A DNA stretch of 64,000 nt from Marinobacter litoralis (GTDB taxonomy: Bacteria; Pseudomonadota; Gammaproteobacteria; Pseudomonadales; Oleiphilaceae), in assembly GCF_016427555.1 (NCBI RefSeq), contig NZ_JAELVS010000002.1, positions 372,001 through 436,000 of the forward strand. Direction: 5' to 3'. Made by a program: the position numbers and the translations under genes. Positions 35,605-45,393 of this stretch are shown one piece after another; the stretch's first letter is position 1, and each line of letters starts with the position of its first letter. The notes below the pieces were generated by a model that saw only the letters and a list, made by a program, of their open reading frames with translations, had not been told where the DNA came from and searched no databases.

Positions 35605-36627
35605 TTGAGGCAAGGTTTTTTGCAGCGATGGCGGGGCTGGATCAATCGACGGATTCCCCGTTCCGATAGTCAGATGTTTAGCCAAAAGAACCTCTTCATT
35701 TTGCCCACCGGGGCAGGGGTGGTGTTTGGCATTCTGCTGCTAATCATGCTGATTACCGGTATCAACTACCAGAATAGCCTCATTTACCTGATGACGTTTG
35801 TGTTGGGTACCGTGTTTATCGGTGCGATGCACCAAACCCACCGAAATTTGTCGGGATTGACTCTGTCGGTTACCCGAACTGGCGAAGGAACCGCCGGCGA
35901 CGATATTCCTTTTTATCTAAGGCTGACGGCCGGCAAAGATCAGGCCGTGGCGATTCAGGTGTCAGTGGAAGATTCGGTGCTTGAGCAGCTTCATATTCCC
36001 GCAGGCGCAACCAAAGACGTGGTGTTGCCAGTTCCATCTGCACATCGAGGGTATGTGCGTCCGGATAGGATTCGTATAGAAACACGTTTTCCCTTTGGTT
36101 TGTTAAAGGCATGGTCCTGGCTGCGACCGTCATCGGCCGCGCTGGCGTATCCGCGCCCTTTGGTGGCACCGGAAGCGGGAAGTCAGGTTGACGACGGCGC
36201 TGAAGCAACGGCCGCTAAGCCGGTGATAGGGCAGGACAATGCGGATTTGCGGCCATTCCGTGAGGGTGACCTCAGTCAGCGGGTAATGTGGAAGCGGTTC
36301 GCGCGCTCGGGCCAGATGGTGGTCGCAGATTGGCAGGGCGAACAGGGCAGTCCCCATTGGCTGGACTTCAACGCCTTTCCGGGGGCCGATGCCGAGCTTC
36401 GTTTAAGTTATTTGGCCTGGCTTGTGGCTGATCGCGTTCAGCAGGGGGCTCGATTCGGCCTCAATCTTCCGGGCGAAATCATTGAGCCGGATTCAGGTTC
36501 CGCACATGGGGAGCGCTGCCTCCGCGCGCTTGCCGCCTGGGGTGAAAAGCCGCCGAGAGATCAGGATGCATTGTCGTATGGCACGCGAAAATCGTTGGAT
36601 GCGGGTTATTCGGGGGCATCGGAATGA
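35605..36627 (+). CDS. DUF58-domain protein
   Basis: About 340 residues; TTG 35605 is chosen for its spacing from GGAGG (35595-35599). In-frame GTG 35602 and 35569 are alternatives. Two membrane segments lie near the N-terminus (TGAGVVFGILLLIMLITGI; LIYLMTFVLGTVFIGAM). The DUF58 signature is DLRPFREGDLSQRVMWKRFARSGQMVVADW. DUF58 proteins are usually encoded between a moxR gene and a transglutaminase gene; here the transglutaminase follows with an ATGA overlap but no moxR precedes. The function of the family is not settled. Confidence 0.88.
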   Translation: MRQGFLQRWRGWINRRIPRSDSQMFSQKNLFILPTGAGVVFGILLLIMLITGINYQNSLIYLMTFVLGTVFIGAMHQTHRNLSGLTLSVTRTGEGTAGDDIPFYLRLTAGKDQAVAIQVSVEDSVLEQLHIPAGATKDVVLPVPSAHRGYVRPDRIRIETRFPFGLLKAWSWLRPSSAALAYPRPLVAPEAGSQVDDGAEATAAKPVIGQDNADLRPFREGDLSQRVMWKRFARSGQMVVADWQGEQGSPHWLDFNAFPGADAELRLSYLAWLVADRVQQGARFGLNLPGEIIEPDSGSAHGERCLRALAAWGEKPPRDQDALSYGTRKSLDAGYSGASE

Positions 36628-38711
36628 GCGTGTTGAGCCGTTTCAGCTTGAGCCAGAACCACGATGGCGGCAGCGCGATGCAGGCTATTCCTGCAGGCGC
36701 CTTGCTTTGGTTGATTGGGGCCTTTGCCTTGCTGCTCGCTCCCCAGTGGGATCGTTTGCCTTTGTGGTTGGTAGCCGCATGTGCGGTTTTGGCGGTGTGG
36801 CGTTGGTTGGCACAACAAGGAAGATTTCGACTACCCGGCCGGTGGCTGAAGACCGGCGTGATGTTGGTGTTGGTTGCGGTGTATGTAGCTACGGTGCAAG
36901 GCCGCTTTACCGTTGATACCGCAGCATCGTTTTTTGTGCTTGCCGTGGGTTTGAAATGGCTGGAAACCCGAACAGCACGGGATTTCTATGTTTTGTTTTT
37001 TATTTTGGTTTATCTCGCGGCTGTCAATTTTCTGTTCCAACAAAGCATTATTTGGGCGTTGATAACCTTTTCGGCCATCGGGTGTCTGCTGGTGGGGCTG
37101 CAAATTTTGAATGCACCGGCGTTGCCGGGGCACGTCCGCGCAGGTTGGAAACGGTTAGGCTTATTGTTACTGAAAACCCTGCCAATTGTTATTTTGCTCT
37201 TCGTGTTTTTCCCGCGAATGGCGCCGTTGTGGAGTGTGCCGCTGGTCTCGGGACAGGCCCGCAGCGGAATCTCGGATACCATGCGCCCCGGTGATATTTC
37301 GAATCTGGCTCAAAGTAGCGAAAGAGCCTTTCGCGTAACGTTTGGCGGAGAGAATCCGGATTACAGGGATCGTTATTGGCGCGGACTGATCCTTGATTAT
37401 CTGGATGGCGAAACCTGGCGCCAGCGAGACAACGAACCTTTTCGGCGACTGGGTCGGGTTGCGACCGACGGCGGAGCTGGCTCACTTGCCGAGAACGAAT
37501 ACGATGTTTTGATGGAGCCAACAGATCAGCGCTGGGCCTTTACCCTTGAGAATTCCGTGGCGGCTTCAAGCAATGTGTTTGCGGCCGGAGAAGATTTGTT
37601 TCGTTTTGAGCGGCCGGCAGACAGTCCGGTACGGTACCGGATGGCCTTGGCGGAAGCACCGGGCGCGCCGACATTGGAGCTCAACCCTGTTCAACGAAAC
37701 CGCTATCTGCAACTACCTCGCAGTGGTAATCCCAAAACCCGTGCGCTTGCTGAAACCATGGCCGCTGACCTACAGCCCGCAGAGTTGGTGGATGCGCTCA
37801 TGCGCAGGTTCCGGGAGCAGGCTTATTACTACACGCTACGCCCACCCGCGATGCCCGAGGATGGGGTAGACGCTTTGCTGTTTGATAACAAACGGGGCTT
37901 TTGCGCCCATTACGCAGGGGCCTCAACCTTCTTGTTCAGAGCGGCCGGTATTCCGGCTCGGGTTGTTGTGGGTTATCAGGGTGGTGACCCGGGTGCGGCA
38001 GGCGAGTATCTGATCGTGCGCCAATACGACGCACACGCCTGGGTAGAAGTCTGGATAGAAAACCGCGGCTGGGTGAGAGTTGATCCCACGGCGGCTATTG
38101 CGCCGAGCCGAATAGAATCCGGGCTTAGAGACGCAGTAGCGGAAGAAGGTTCGTTTCTTGAAAATGACTTTACATCGCTTCAGCGCTATCAGGATTTTGC
38201 AGCGCTGCAGTGGCTGGGGCTACAACTCGACCGGATTAACTACCAATGGCAACGCTGGGTGGTTGGGTATCAAGGCCAAAGCCAGTTAGACCTCATGTCT
38301 CGCTTGCCCGGCGGGATGGGGTTGAAGGAACTGGGTTATATTTCCGCAGGGATTGTCGGATTCGCCCTGCTTATTGCAGGTATTGTGTCCGGCTTGAGCT
38401 TAAGAACCGGCGAACGGCGAGACGGTTACGGAAGGGCGCTGGAAAGCTGGCGGCGACTTTGTCAGCAGGCAGGTGTTCCGGTACGCAGCGGGGAAACCCC
38501 GATGGTTCAGGCGGAACGATTAGCCACTGCCCGGCCTGCAGTGGCCGAATCTGCAAGGACTTTTGCCCGGGCGGTGAACAGCCATTACTATAGGCAGGGA
38601 TTATCATCGCACCGCGGCGAAGATTTGCAGCGCCTCCAACGATTATTGAAAGCCATCAAACGCCAGCTTCGACAGGATGGCCAACAAAGTTCCACAGGCA
38701 CGGTTAAATGA
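36624..38711 (+). CDS. tgpA: Membrane-bound transglutaminase-like protein TgpA
   Basis: 695 residues. The N-terminal ~190 residues hold several membrane segments. A periplasmic transglutaminase-core domain follows, with catalytic triad Cys427 (RGFCAHYAGAS), His471 (YDAHAWVEVW) and Asp487 (RVDPTAAI). Another membrane segment lies near 560-585, then a cytoplasmic C-terminal DUF4129-like tail. This matches TgpA of Pseudomonas aeruginosa, reported as essential there. It is translationally coupled to DUF58 upstream and to holB downstream (ATGA at 38708). Confidence 0.9.
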   Translation: MSVLSRFSLSQNHDGGSAMQAIPAGALLWLIGAFALLLAPQWDRLPLWLVAACAVLAVWRWLAQQGRFRLPGRWLKTGVMLVLVAVYVATVQGRFTVDTAASFFVLAVGLKWLETRTARDFYVLFFILVYLAAVNFLFQQSIIWALITFSAIGCLLVGLQILNAPALPGHVRAGWKRLGLLLLKTLPIVILLFVFFPRMAPLWSVPLVSGQARSGISDTMRPGDISNLAQSSERAFRVTFGGENPDYRDRYWRGLILDYLDGETWRQRDNEPFRRLGRVATDGGAGSLAENEYDVLMEPTDQRWAFTLENSVAASSNVFAAGEDLFRFERPADSPVRYRMALAEAPGAPTLELNPVQRNRYLQLPRSGNPKTRALAETMAADLQPAELVDALMRRFREQAYYYTLRPPAMPEDGVDALLFDNKRGFCAHYAGASTFLFRAAGIPARVVVGYQGGDPGAAGEYLIVRQYDAHAWVEVWIENRGWVRVDPTAAIAPSRIESGLRDAVAEEGSFLENDFTSLQRYQDFAALQWLGLQLDRINYQWQRWVVGYQGQSQLDLMSRLPGGMGLKELGYISAGIVGFALLIAGIVSGLSLRTGERRDGYGRALESWRRLCQQAGVPVRSGETPMVQAERLATARPAVAESARTFARAVNSHYYRQGLSSHRGEDLQRLQRLLKAIKRQLRQDGQQSSTGTVK

Positions 38712-39739
38712 CGGATATAGCACAGGACATGCCTTGGCTTGCCAATCACTGGCAAAGCATTCAACAGCGCTTGACCCAGAAACGCTTACCGCACGCGTTG
38801 TTGGTGGGAGGCGAACGAGGGGTAGGTAAGCAGGCCTGGGCGAAAGCCGTTGGTGCGCTTCTTCTGTGTGACTCGCCAAGTGGACTGGGAAACGGAGCGC
38901 CCCTGGCTTGTGGATCCTGCAAACAGTGTGAGCTGATGGCTGCTGGCACGCATCCGGATTTGCGAGTTTACGCTCCCGAAAAGTCGAGGATGATCAGAGT
39001 TGACCAGATTCGTGCGTTGACCTCTTTTGCGGTGTCGTCGGCTCAGGTAGCGCAACATAAGGTTGCCATAATAGACCGCGCCGACCAGCTCAATATCAAC
39101 GCTGCCAACGCATTGTTGAAAACGTTGGAAGAGCCGCAGCCAGATGTCACCTTATTGTTGTTGCAGGAGAGCGGCCGGCCGATCTTGCCGACAATCCGCT
39201 CACGCTGCCAGGCTCTTGCATTACCTTTGCCCACCGTCGAACAAGCAAGCCAGTGGCTCGCCACGAAAGTGGCCAGTCTGGATGAGGATGCCCGGCCATC
39301 GGATCGGGATCTTGCCCGGAGCTTGTTGCTCTCAGGCAATGCGCCTCGATTGGCGCTTGAATACGCCACCGGAGAGTTTTTGTCACTTCGGGATGCCGCT
39401 TTCGACGCATTTCGTCAGTTCATGAAGGGGCAGGTCGGGGTTGGTGAAGCTGCCAAGAAATTCAAAGCCTTGGGCGTTGATGATGCGCTTTGGCTATTTG
39501 AGAGTTGGGCGGCTGATCTCGCCCGTTGCTGTGCAGGTGGGGATGTGTCTGATCCTGAAACCGCTGACATGTTTGGTTACCTTGCCCGAAGCAATCCGGC
39601 TTGGCGCGCCCATGAGTTGTTGGATAAAGTGAAAGAGAGCCGAAGCGCGGCGGTTTACAACGCCAGTCCTGAACTGGAAGCCAGCCAGCTATTGATCGCC
39701 TGGCGATCGTTGATGCCCGTGCGGCGCAAAGCAAGTTGA
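38708..39739 (+). CDS. holB: DNA polymerase III delta' subunit
   Basis: 343 residues. An AAA+ clamp-loader domain with GGERGVGKQAWAKAV near residues 35-49 and the zinc-binding CGSCKQCELMAAGTHPD (about 75-92), sensor-1 region LLLLQESGRPILPTIRSRCQ, and the delta'-specific C-terminal helices. It is the stator of the clamp loader that puts the beta clamp on DNA. The usual holB-pilZ order is kept; tmk, often upstream, is not there, and tgpA takes its place. Confidence 0.93.
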   Translation: MTDIAQDMPWLANHWQSIQQRLTQKRLPHALLVGGERGVGKQAWAKAVGALLLCDSPSGLGNGAPLACGSCKQCELMAAGTHPDLRVYAPEKSRMIRVDQIRALTSFAVSSAQVAQHKVAIIDRADQLNINAANALLKTLEEPQPDVTLLLLQESGRPILPTIRSRCQALALPLPTVEQASQWLATKVASLDEDARPSDRDLARSLLLSGNAPRLALEYATGEFLSLRDAAFDAFRQFMKGQVGVGEAAKKFKALGVDDALWLFESWAADLARCCAGGDVSDPETADMFGYLARSNPAWRAHELLDKVKESRSAAVYNASPELEASQLLIAWRSLMPVRRKAS

Positions 39740-39846
39740 GCTTTGTTTAAGTTCAGCTGCTATGATTGTGAAATATCGGGAAATTCTTGGCGAAAAAATA
39801 GCATAAAATAGCGTCACGAAACTTTTAGCATTCAAAGGTGTTTGAT

Positions 39847-40197
39847 ATGGGCCCCGGATTCGGAGCACGCAGCGGTATACTGACCCTGACCATCAAAGAT
39901 AAGGCGGTACTTTACGCTGCCTACATGCCGTACATCCGACAAGGCGGGTTGTTCATACCCACCCAAAAGCAGTATCAGCTGGGAGACGAAGTCTTCCTGT
40001 TGCTCAATCTGATGGATGAACCAGAGAAAATTCCGGTCGCCGGCAAAGTAGTGTGGATTACCCCAAAAGGCGCTCAGGGCAACCGGGCTGCCGGTATAGG
40101 TGTTCAGTTTAACGGTGATGATGAAACGGCGCGCACCAAAATTGAGTCGTACCTTGCGGGTTCACTTAGCTCGGATCGCCCCACGCACACGATGTAG
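39847..40197 (+). CDS. pilZ: Type IV pilus assembly protein PilZ
   Basis: About 116 residues from ATG 39847 (AAAGG upstream at good spacing; GTG 39838 is an alternative). The sequence MGPGFGARSGILTLTIKDKA and VAGKVVWITPKGAQGNRAAG matches the original PilZ of Pseudomonas (PA2960 type). Like that protein it lacks the N-terminal RxxxR half of the c-di-GMP site, so it probably does not bind the ligand itself. PilZ interacts with PilB and FimX in pilus extension (family knowledge). Its place just after holB is the standard one. Confidence 0.93.
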   Translation: MGPGFGARSGILTLTIKDKAVLYAAYMPYIRQGGLFIPTQKQYQLGDEVFLLLNLMDEPEKIPVAGKVVWITPKGAQGNRAAGIGVQFNGDDETARTKIESYLAGSLSSDRPTHTM

Positions 40198-40207
40198 GAT
40201 TTTCTAG

Positions 40208-41128
40208 ATGAACGATGCCGTGTTAGCTGGCAGCAGGCTCGCGAATCCGGCCGGTTGCCGGGAAGCACACTGGCCCCTGCAAAACATTGAACTGTCGGGT
40301 CTTAACTGGCCCGCTAAGAACGGTTCGAAATCTCACCCTCCCATCCTTATGGTGCATGGCTGGCTGGACAATGCCATGACCTTTGCCCGTTTGGCCCCTG
40401 CCATTTCGGAAGTAGCGGATGTTTATGGCATTGATATGGCCGGGCATGGCCATTCCCAGCATCGCCCTCCCGGATACGGCTACTGGTTAACCGACTATGT
40501 TGCCGACCTCTGTGAACTCATCGATGTTCACTTCAGCCATGGCGGCGAACAACCGCTGGATCTGATTGGCCACTCTTTGGGTGGCATTGTCTGTGCGCTC
40601 TACGCTGCAGCTTTTCCCGAACGGGTCAGGCGATTGGTCATGATCGACAGTATCGGCGCATTAAGCCGTCCGGCGAGAGAAACCGTGCCTCAACTCCGCC
40701 GGGCCTTGCTAAAAAAGCGAAGCGGTTCGGCGCCGCCGGCGGTTTACTCATCGATAGAAACGGCGGCAAAGATCCGGGAAGGCGGCCTTAGCCCATTGAG
40801 CCCGGAAGCGGCGGCCACCTTGGTGCCTCGCAATATGCGAGAGCATCCTGACGGGTTTGTCTGGAGAACGGATGCTCGCTTGCGGCACCCAACGGCGCTT
40901 ATGATGACAGAAGAACAGGTGCACGCCTCTTTGTCTGAGTTGTCGGTTCCGACTTTGTTCGTCCGGGCCCAAGGCGGACTGCTGGCGAATCGTAAGGGAA
41001 TTGATGAGCGGTTGGCGTTGATCTCTGACTTGACCATCGTGGATGTGCCGGGGGGACATCATTGCCACCTGGATGGTGATACTGCCCCTGTCGCCTCCGC
41101 TATAAAAGGGTTTCTTTTTGATGCTTGA
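40208..41128 (+). CDS. Alpha/beta-hydrolase
   Basis: 306 residues with the alpha/beta-hydrolase order: oxyanion HGWLDNAMTF (50-59), nucleophile Ser123 in GHSLGG (121-126), and the catalytic His in GGHHCHLDGD near 280. It resembles the small esterase/hydrolase group often next to pilZ-type loci. No signal peptide. The substrate is unknown. It begins 10 bases after pilZ and overlaps the next gene by 8 bases, so co-expression is likely. Confidence 0.85.
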   Translation: MNDAVLAGSRLANPAGCREAHWPLQNIELSGLNWPAKNGSKSHPPILMVHGWLDNAMTFARLAPAISEVADVYGIDMAGHGHSQHRPPGYGYWLTDYVADLCELIDVHFSHGGEQPLDLIGHSLGGIVCALYAAAFPERVRRLVMIDSIGALSRPARETVPQLRRALLKKRSGSAPPAVYSSIETAAKIREGGLSPLSPEAAATLVPRNMREHPDGFVWRTDARLRHPTALMMTEEQVHASLSELSVPTLFVRAQGGLLANRKGIDERLALISDLTIVDVPGGHHCHLDGDTAPVASAIKGFLFDA

Positions 41129-42035
41129 TGCCGCGCGATTTCGTTTTCTGCAAAGTCTTACGCTTTTTGTCCTGATCGGGTTTTCGCTTAACTCTGGCGC
41201 AGAATCCTTGCGAACGGCACCAGATGCCTTCCCGCAATCCCGGTTACAGCTAACCAAGCCCATCGAATCTTCTGGTCATCTGGTGTTGTTTAGTCCGATC
41301 CGGGAGGTGCGCAATGAAATCCGTTCAAAAGTTTTGGCTCGCCTGCCCGTGAGTGGCGAAGGTCAGTTGTTCGAGCTAGATCGCGATGCCAGTCGTCATG
41401 AGGCCCGGGATCATTACTTGAAGCGCCTGCAGGCCCGGGGCGCCCAGCTACTTTTTGAATGTTCCGGCATAAACTGTGGGCGCAGCAACGTTTGGGCAAA
41501 TCAGGTTTTTGAACAGCCTAAATTGTTAGGCCGGGATACCGAGCAAGATTACTTTGTGGTTGCTGGGCTGGATGAACAGGGGCAGCAGTGGTTGACCTTG
41601 GTGTATACCGTTACCCGCGGCAACTTGCGTGAGTATGTTTGGGTCGAGCATTTGAACGTTGCACAGGAAGCGGTTGTCCCGGGCTTTGAAGCCGGCAACG
41701 GGCGTGTTCAAGGCCCTCTTGTTGTGCCTTGGCAGGGCGGTATCACCTACCGGTTTGATTTTACCGCCAGTGACAGGCGCAAGCTGCTGGCCTGGAGTGA
41801 AAAGGATAGCTCTGATGTGGTCCTTGTGGCATTTTCCGAGCTGAGCGACGATGAAACCTTCGAGGCTGCAATCGAGCGATCGGACAGTGCAGCACAATCG
41901 TTTGCCGATCTGCTCAGTAAAATCGGAGTGTCACGTTCTCAAATACGTATCCTGCCGGTAGGGCCTGCGGTTCAACAGGCCGGTCCGAGTCGTCAAGGCA
42001 ATCGACTCGAAGTTGTCGTCATCAAGAGGCCTTAA
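41121..42035 (+). CDS. DUF4892-like exported protein with OmpA-like end
   Basis: About 304 residues from ATG 41121, inside the end of the hydrolase gene. Signal peptide LTLFVLIGFSLNSGAES. The middle includes LFECSGINCGRSNVWANQVF and QDYFVVAGLD, typical of DUF4892 proteins. The last ~50 residues (FADLLSKIGVSRSQIRILPVG to NRLEVVVIK) look like the end of an OmpA-type domain. Two Cys residues flank SGIN and could form a disulfide in the periplasm. Function unknown. Confidence 0.8.
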   Translation: MLDAARFRFLQSLTLFVLIGFSLNSGAESLRTAPDAFPQSRLQLTKPIESSGHLVLFSPIREVRNEIRSKVLARLPVSGEGQLFELDRDASRHEARDHYLKRLQARGAQLLFECSGINCGRSNVWANQVFEQPKLLGRDTEQDYFVVAGLDEQGQQWLTLVYTVTRGNLREYVWVEHLNVAQEAVVPGFEAGNGRVQGPLVVPWQGGITYRFDFTASDRRKLLAWSEKDSSDVVLVAFSELSDDETFEAAIERSDSAAQSFADLLSKIGVSRSQIRILPVGPAVQQAGPSRQGNRLEVVVIKRP

Positions 42036-42037
42036 CT

Positions 42038-43258
42038 ATGGCAGATAAGGATAATCCGGAATCGGGTAACAGCGCAGCTTCGGAGCAACCGGTACAGGAT
42101 GGTGTGAGTGCCGTGGTCGAAAGTTCGGATGTGTCGCCAGCATCACCTGTGGTCAGGCAGACGGGTAACGGTAAAACCGTTGCTCTGACTCTGGGCAGTG
42201 GCGGGGCCAGAGGGTACGCCCATATTGGCGCCATTGAAGTACTGCATGAGCGAGGTTACAAGATCATAGCCGTATCCGGTTGTTCAATGGGTGCTTTGGT
42301 TGGTGGCATGTATGCTGCCGGCAAACTTCAGGAATATAAAGACTGGGTTACTGGTTTGGGGCAGTTTGACGTGCTTAAGCTGCTCGATGTTACGTTTACC
42401 TCCATCGGTGCTATTCGGGGAGAAAAGGTCTTTTCGGTCGTACGTGAAATTCTTGGAGATACCCGAATCGAAGATCTGCCGATGTCTTATACGGCTGTTG
42501 CAACCGATCTGCTGGCCCACAAAGAGATTTGGTTTCAGGAAGGCCCTTTAGATCAGGCTATTCGGGCGTCTATCGCCATTCCTAGTGTGGTTACGCCTCT
42601 GGTGCTGAATGGCAGGGTTTTGGTGGATGGTGCGCTTTTGAACCCGCTTCCGATTATTCCAACGATATCTGCGCATGCGGATCTTGTAATGGCGGTCAAC
42701 CTGAGCGGTGAGGACGACCAGCACCGGCGAATTCCCGACGCGGCATTCTCGTCTGACAACGACGAAGGTCGAGACATCGAAGAGTGGGTCGGAGCAGTTC
42801 GCGATAAAGCCTCACGCTGGTTTGACTGGGATGCGCTTAAATCGCTGACCACCCGGAGCTCAAGCAGCGATGAATCGCCAGAGGATAAGATAAGCCGGGA
42901 AATTGCCAAGAAGACCGCTGAGGAAAATAAAAAACACGAGCTAATGGCAAAAGAGGAAGAGCGAAGCCAGAACAAGGCAAAGCAAAAAGAAGAGCACCCG
43001 ACCATTGATTGGGACAAGCTGGGCATTGGTAAGTTTGATGTGATGAACCTGACCATTGAAACCATGCAAAGCGCTTTGGTTCAGTACAAAATTGCGGGTT
43101 ACCCGCCTGATTTGCTGGTAAACATTCCCAAAAATGCGAGCCGTAGCTACGACTACCATAAAGCGCCTGAGCTTATCCGCCTGGGGCGGGAGCGCATGAC
43201 GGCGGCGCTGGATCGGTTTGAAGAAAGTCGAAGCAGCTCGGGGCCACTCGCGCTTTAA
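42038..43258 (+). CDS. RssA-type patatin-like phospholipase
   Basis: 406 residues. Patatin motifs: oxyanion GSGGARGYAH (53-62), nucleophile elbow GCSMG with Ser83, and catalytic Asp197 in VDGALLNPLP. A first ~45 residues rich in Ser, Glu and Val look disordered, and a charged insertion near 285-325 (KISREIAKKTAEENKKHELM) is probably coiled coil. It resembles RssA/NTE-like bacterial patatins. No signal peptide. It follows the DUF4892 gene by 2 bases. This is the second patatin in the window and is unrelated in layout to the DUF3336 one. Confidence 0.87.
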   Translation: MADKDNPESGNSAASEQPVQDGVSAVVESSDVSPASPVVRQTGNGKTVALTLGSGGARGYAHIGAIEVLHERGYKIIAVSGCSMGALVGGMYAAGKLQEYKDWVTGLGQFDVLKLLDVTFTSIGAIRGEKVFSVVREILGDTRIEDLPMSYTAVATDLLAHKEIWFQEGPLDQAIRASIAIPSVVTPLVLNGRVLVDGALLNPLPIIPTISAHADLVMAVNLSGEDDQHRRIPDAAFSSDNDEGRDIEEWVGAVRDKASRWFDWDALKSLTTRSSSSDESPEDKISREIAKKTAEENKKHELMAKEEERSQNKAKQKEEHPTIDWDKLGIGKFDVMNLTIETMQSALVQYKIAGYPPDLLVNIPKNASRSYDYHKAPELIRLGRERMTAALDRFEESRSSSGPLAL

Positions 43259-43271
43259 CCCCCATGAATGC

Positions 43272-43300
43272 TGCAGTTACGCGGCGAATCTGCGTATAAT
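43272..43300 (+). promoter_or_regulatory. Predicted prmB promoter
   Basis: A perfect -10 TATAAT at 43295-43300; the -35 at 17-bp spacing is TGCAGT, weak. A start near 43307 would leave only ~5 bases before in-frame ATG 43312, which supports GTG 43336 as the translation start. Confidence 0.5.
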
Positions 43301-43335
43301 GCGGCGCTAAAATGCCTGAGCAGGAATGTTTATTT

Positions 43336-44241
43336 GTGACTAGTCCCGTTGATGATCTGCATACCATTCGTGATCTTTTGCGGTATGCCGCTTCACGCTT
43401 TGCCGCATCGCCACTTTATTTTGGCCATGGTACCGACAACGTTTGGGATGAGGCGGTTCAGTTGGTGCTGCGCAGCGTTCATCTGCCGCTGGAAAACAAC
43501 AACATATTTCTGGATGCGCGGCTAACCCGCTCGGAAAGGGATCTGATCCTTAACCGTATCGAACGTCGTATCAATGAGCGTGTGCCCATTGCCTATCTGT
43601 TGGGCGAGGGCTGGTTTATGGGAATGCCGTTCAATGTTGATGAGCGTGTTTTAGTGCCACGATCGCCGCTGGGCGAGTTGCTCGAAAACGGCTTGCAGCC
43701 ATGGTTGGGAGACACTTACGTTCAACGTGTGCTAGACCTTTGCACGGGTAGCGGTTGTATTGGCATAGGAGCCGCCACGGTATTCGATGAAGCCGAGGTC
43801 ACACTGTCTGATATTTCTGAAGATGCGCTGGCGGTAGCGGAATCGAACATTGAACTGCATGGCCTTCAGGGGCGGGTGCAGGCGGTTTGCTCGGATGTAT
43901 TCGACAGCATTGACGGTCGTTACGACGTGATTCTGAGTAACCCGCCTTATGTGGATGCCGAAGATATGGCAGACATGCCAGAAGAGTATCGCCATGAGCC
44001 GGAGCTGGGCCTGGCTGCCGGACACGACGGGCTGGACATCGCGCACCGAATCATTGCAAAGGCCGCTGACCATTTGACCGAAGACGGTTTGTTGATCGTT
44101 GAAGTTGGCAATTCCTGGGGTGCTATGGATGATGCCTATCCGGATCTGCCATTGACCTGGCTAGAGTTTGAAAGTGGTGGCGATGGTGTATTCCTGGTCA
44201 CCGCTCGGGATCTACGCCAATGGCAGGCTAAAAAGTCTTAA
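43336..44241 (+). CDS. prmB: 50S ribosomal protein L3 glutamine methyltransferase PrmB
   Basis: About 301 residues from GTG 43336, with AGGA 10 bases upstream; ATG 43312 is in frame but too near the likely transcription start. The sequence follows E. coli PrmB closely: HGTDNVWDEAVQLVL, VDERVLVPRSPLGEL, SAM site DLCTGSGCIGIG and catalytic NPPYVDAEDM (NPPY near 202-205). It methylates a Gln of ribosomal protein L3. PrmB, not PrmC, is indicated by the N-terminal domain and the position before aroC, the common gammaproteobacterial order. Confidence 0.95.
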   Translation: MTSPVDDLHTIRDLLRYAASRFAASPLYFGHGTDNVWDEAVQLVLRSVHLPLENNNIFLDARLTRSERDLILNRIERRINERVPIAYLLGEGWFMGMPFNVDERVLVPRSPLGELLENGLQPWLGDTYVQRVLDLCTGSGCIGIGAATVFDEAEVTLSDISEDALAVAESNIELHGLQGRVQAVCSDVFDSIDGRYDVILSNPPYVDAEDMADMPEEYRHEPELGLAAGHDGLDIAHRIIAKAADHLTEDGLLIVEVGNSWGAMDDAYPDLPLTWLEFESGGDGVFLVTARDLRQWQAKKS

Positions 44242-44277
44242 AACTGTTTTTATAAAACTTACATAAAGTGCTGAAAT

Positions 44278-45372
44278 ATGTCGGGAAATACTTTCGGAAA
44301 GCTGTTTACAGTCACCACGTTTGGTGAAAGCCACGGCGCTGCATTGGGCTGCATTATAGATGGATGTCCTCCGGGGCTAGAGCTGTCGGAAGCGGATATG
44401 CAGGCGGATCTTGATCGCCGCAAACCGGGTACCTCTCGTCATACCACTCAGCGTCGTGAGGCGGATGAGGTCCGGATCCTCTCGGGTGTGTTTGAGGGTA
44501 AAACTACTGGCACGCCAATAGGTTTGATTATCGAAAACACCGATCAGCGCTCCAAAGATTATTCCAAAATTTCTGAGCAATTCCGTCCAGCCCATGCTGA
44601 TTACACGTACCACCACAAGTATGGTAACCGGGATTACCGTGGCGGCGGTCGTTCGTCAGCCCGGGAAACGGCCATGCGTGTGGCAGCCGGTGCTGTGGCT
44701 CGCAAGTTTCTTGAGCAACGTCTTGGCATTCGAATTCGCGGGTATCTGTCTCAGTTAGGACCGATCAAAGCTGAAAAGCTGGATTGGGAGCAGGTCCATC
44801 AGAACCCGTTTTTCTGCCCGGACGCGGACAAAGTTCCGGAAATGGAAGCCTACATGGATGCTCTGCGCAAAGAAGGAGATTCGATCGGTGCGCGCATCAA
44901 TGTTGTCGCTGAAGGGGTGCCACCAGGGCTTGGCGAGCCGATCTTTGACCGCTTGGACGCCGATCTGGCGCATGCTTTGATGAGCATCAACGCTGTTAAG
45001 GGTGTTGAGATTGGTGCAGGTTTCGGAAGTATCGAGCAAAAAGGCACTGAGCACAGAGATGAGATGACCCCGGAGGGGTTCCTGTCTAACGAGGCTGGCG
45101 GTGTGCTCGGAGGTATCTCATCCGGACAGCCGATTTTAGCCAGCATTGCATTGAAGCCGACATCCAGTTTGCGATTGCCGGGGCGGGGCATTGATGTGCA
45201 TGGCAATCCGGTTGAGGTGATTACAACCGGTCGTCACGATCCGTGTGTCGGTATTCGGGCCACTCCGATCGCTGAAGCTATGATGGCCATTGTTCTTCTG
45301 GATCATTATCTGCGTCACCGTGCTCAAAATGGCGACGTTGAGGTATCCACCCCGGTTATCGGTCAGCTCTGA
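44278..45372 (+). CDS. aroC: Chorismate synthase
   Basis: 364 residues. All three family signatures are present: [14 protein letters not shown] near the start, [18 protein letters not shown] in the middle, and the C-terminal [19 protein letters not shown]. It makes chorismate from EPSP with reduced FMN, feeding aromatic amino acids and folate (pabB is in this window). It follows prmB by 36 bases, and the MFS gene starts 18 bases after its stop, as in Pseudomonas. Confidence 0.97.
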   Translation: MSGNTFGKLFTVTTFGESHGAALGCIIDGCPPGLELSEADMQADLDRRKPGTSRHTTQRREADEVRILSGVFEGKTTGTPIGLIIENTDQRSKDYSKISEQFRPAHADYTYHHKYGNRDYRGGGRSSARETAMRVAAGAVARKFLEQRLGIRIRGYLSQLGPIKAEKLDWEQVHQNPFFCPDADKVPEMEAYMDALRKEGDSIGARINVVAEGVPPGLGEPIFDRLDADLAHALMSINAVKGVEIGAGFGSIEQKGTEHRDEMTPEGFLSNEAGGVLGGISSGQPILASIALKPTSSLRLPGRGIDVHGNPVEVITTGRHDPCVGIRATPIAEAMMAIVLLDHYLRHRAQNGDVEVSTPVIGQL

Positions 45373-45375
45373 TCC

Positions 45376-45393
45376 AAAGGAGGCGACACCATC
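45376..45393 (+). promoter_or_regulatory. Perfect Shine-Dalgarno leading to an ATC start codon
   Basis: AAAGGAGG (45376-45383) is followed by 7 bases and then ATC at 45391, in frame with the MFS transporter. No ATG, GTG or TTG lies within reach; the next in-frame TTG (45436) would cut away half of the first membrane helix. Confidence 0.75.
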
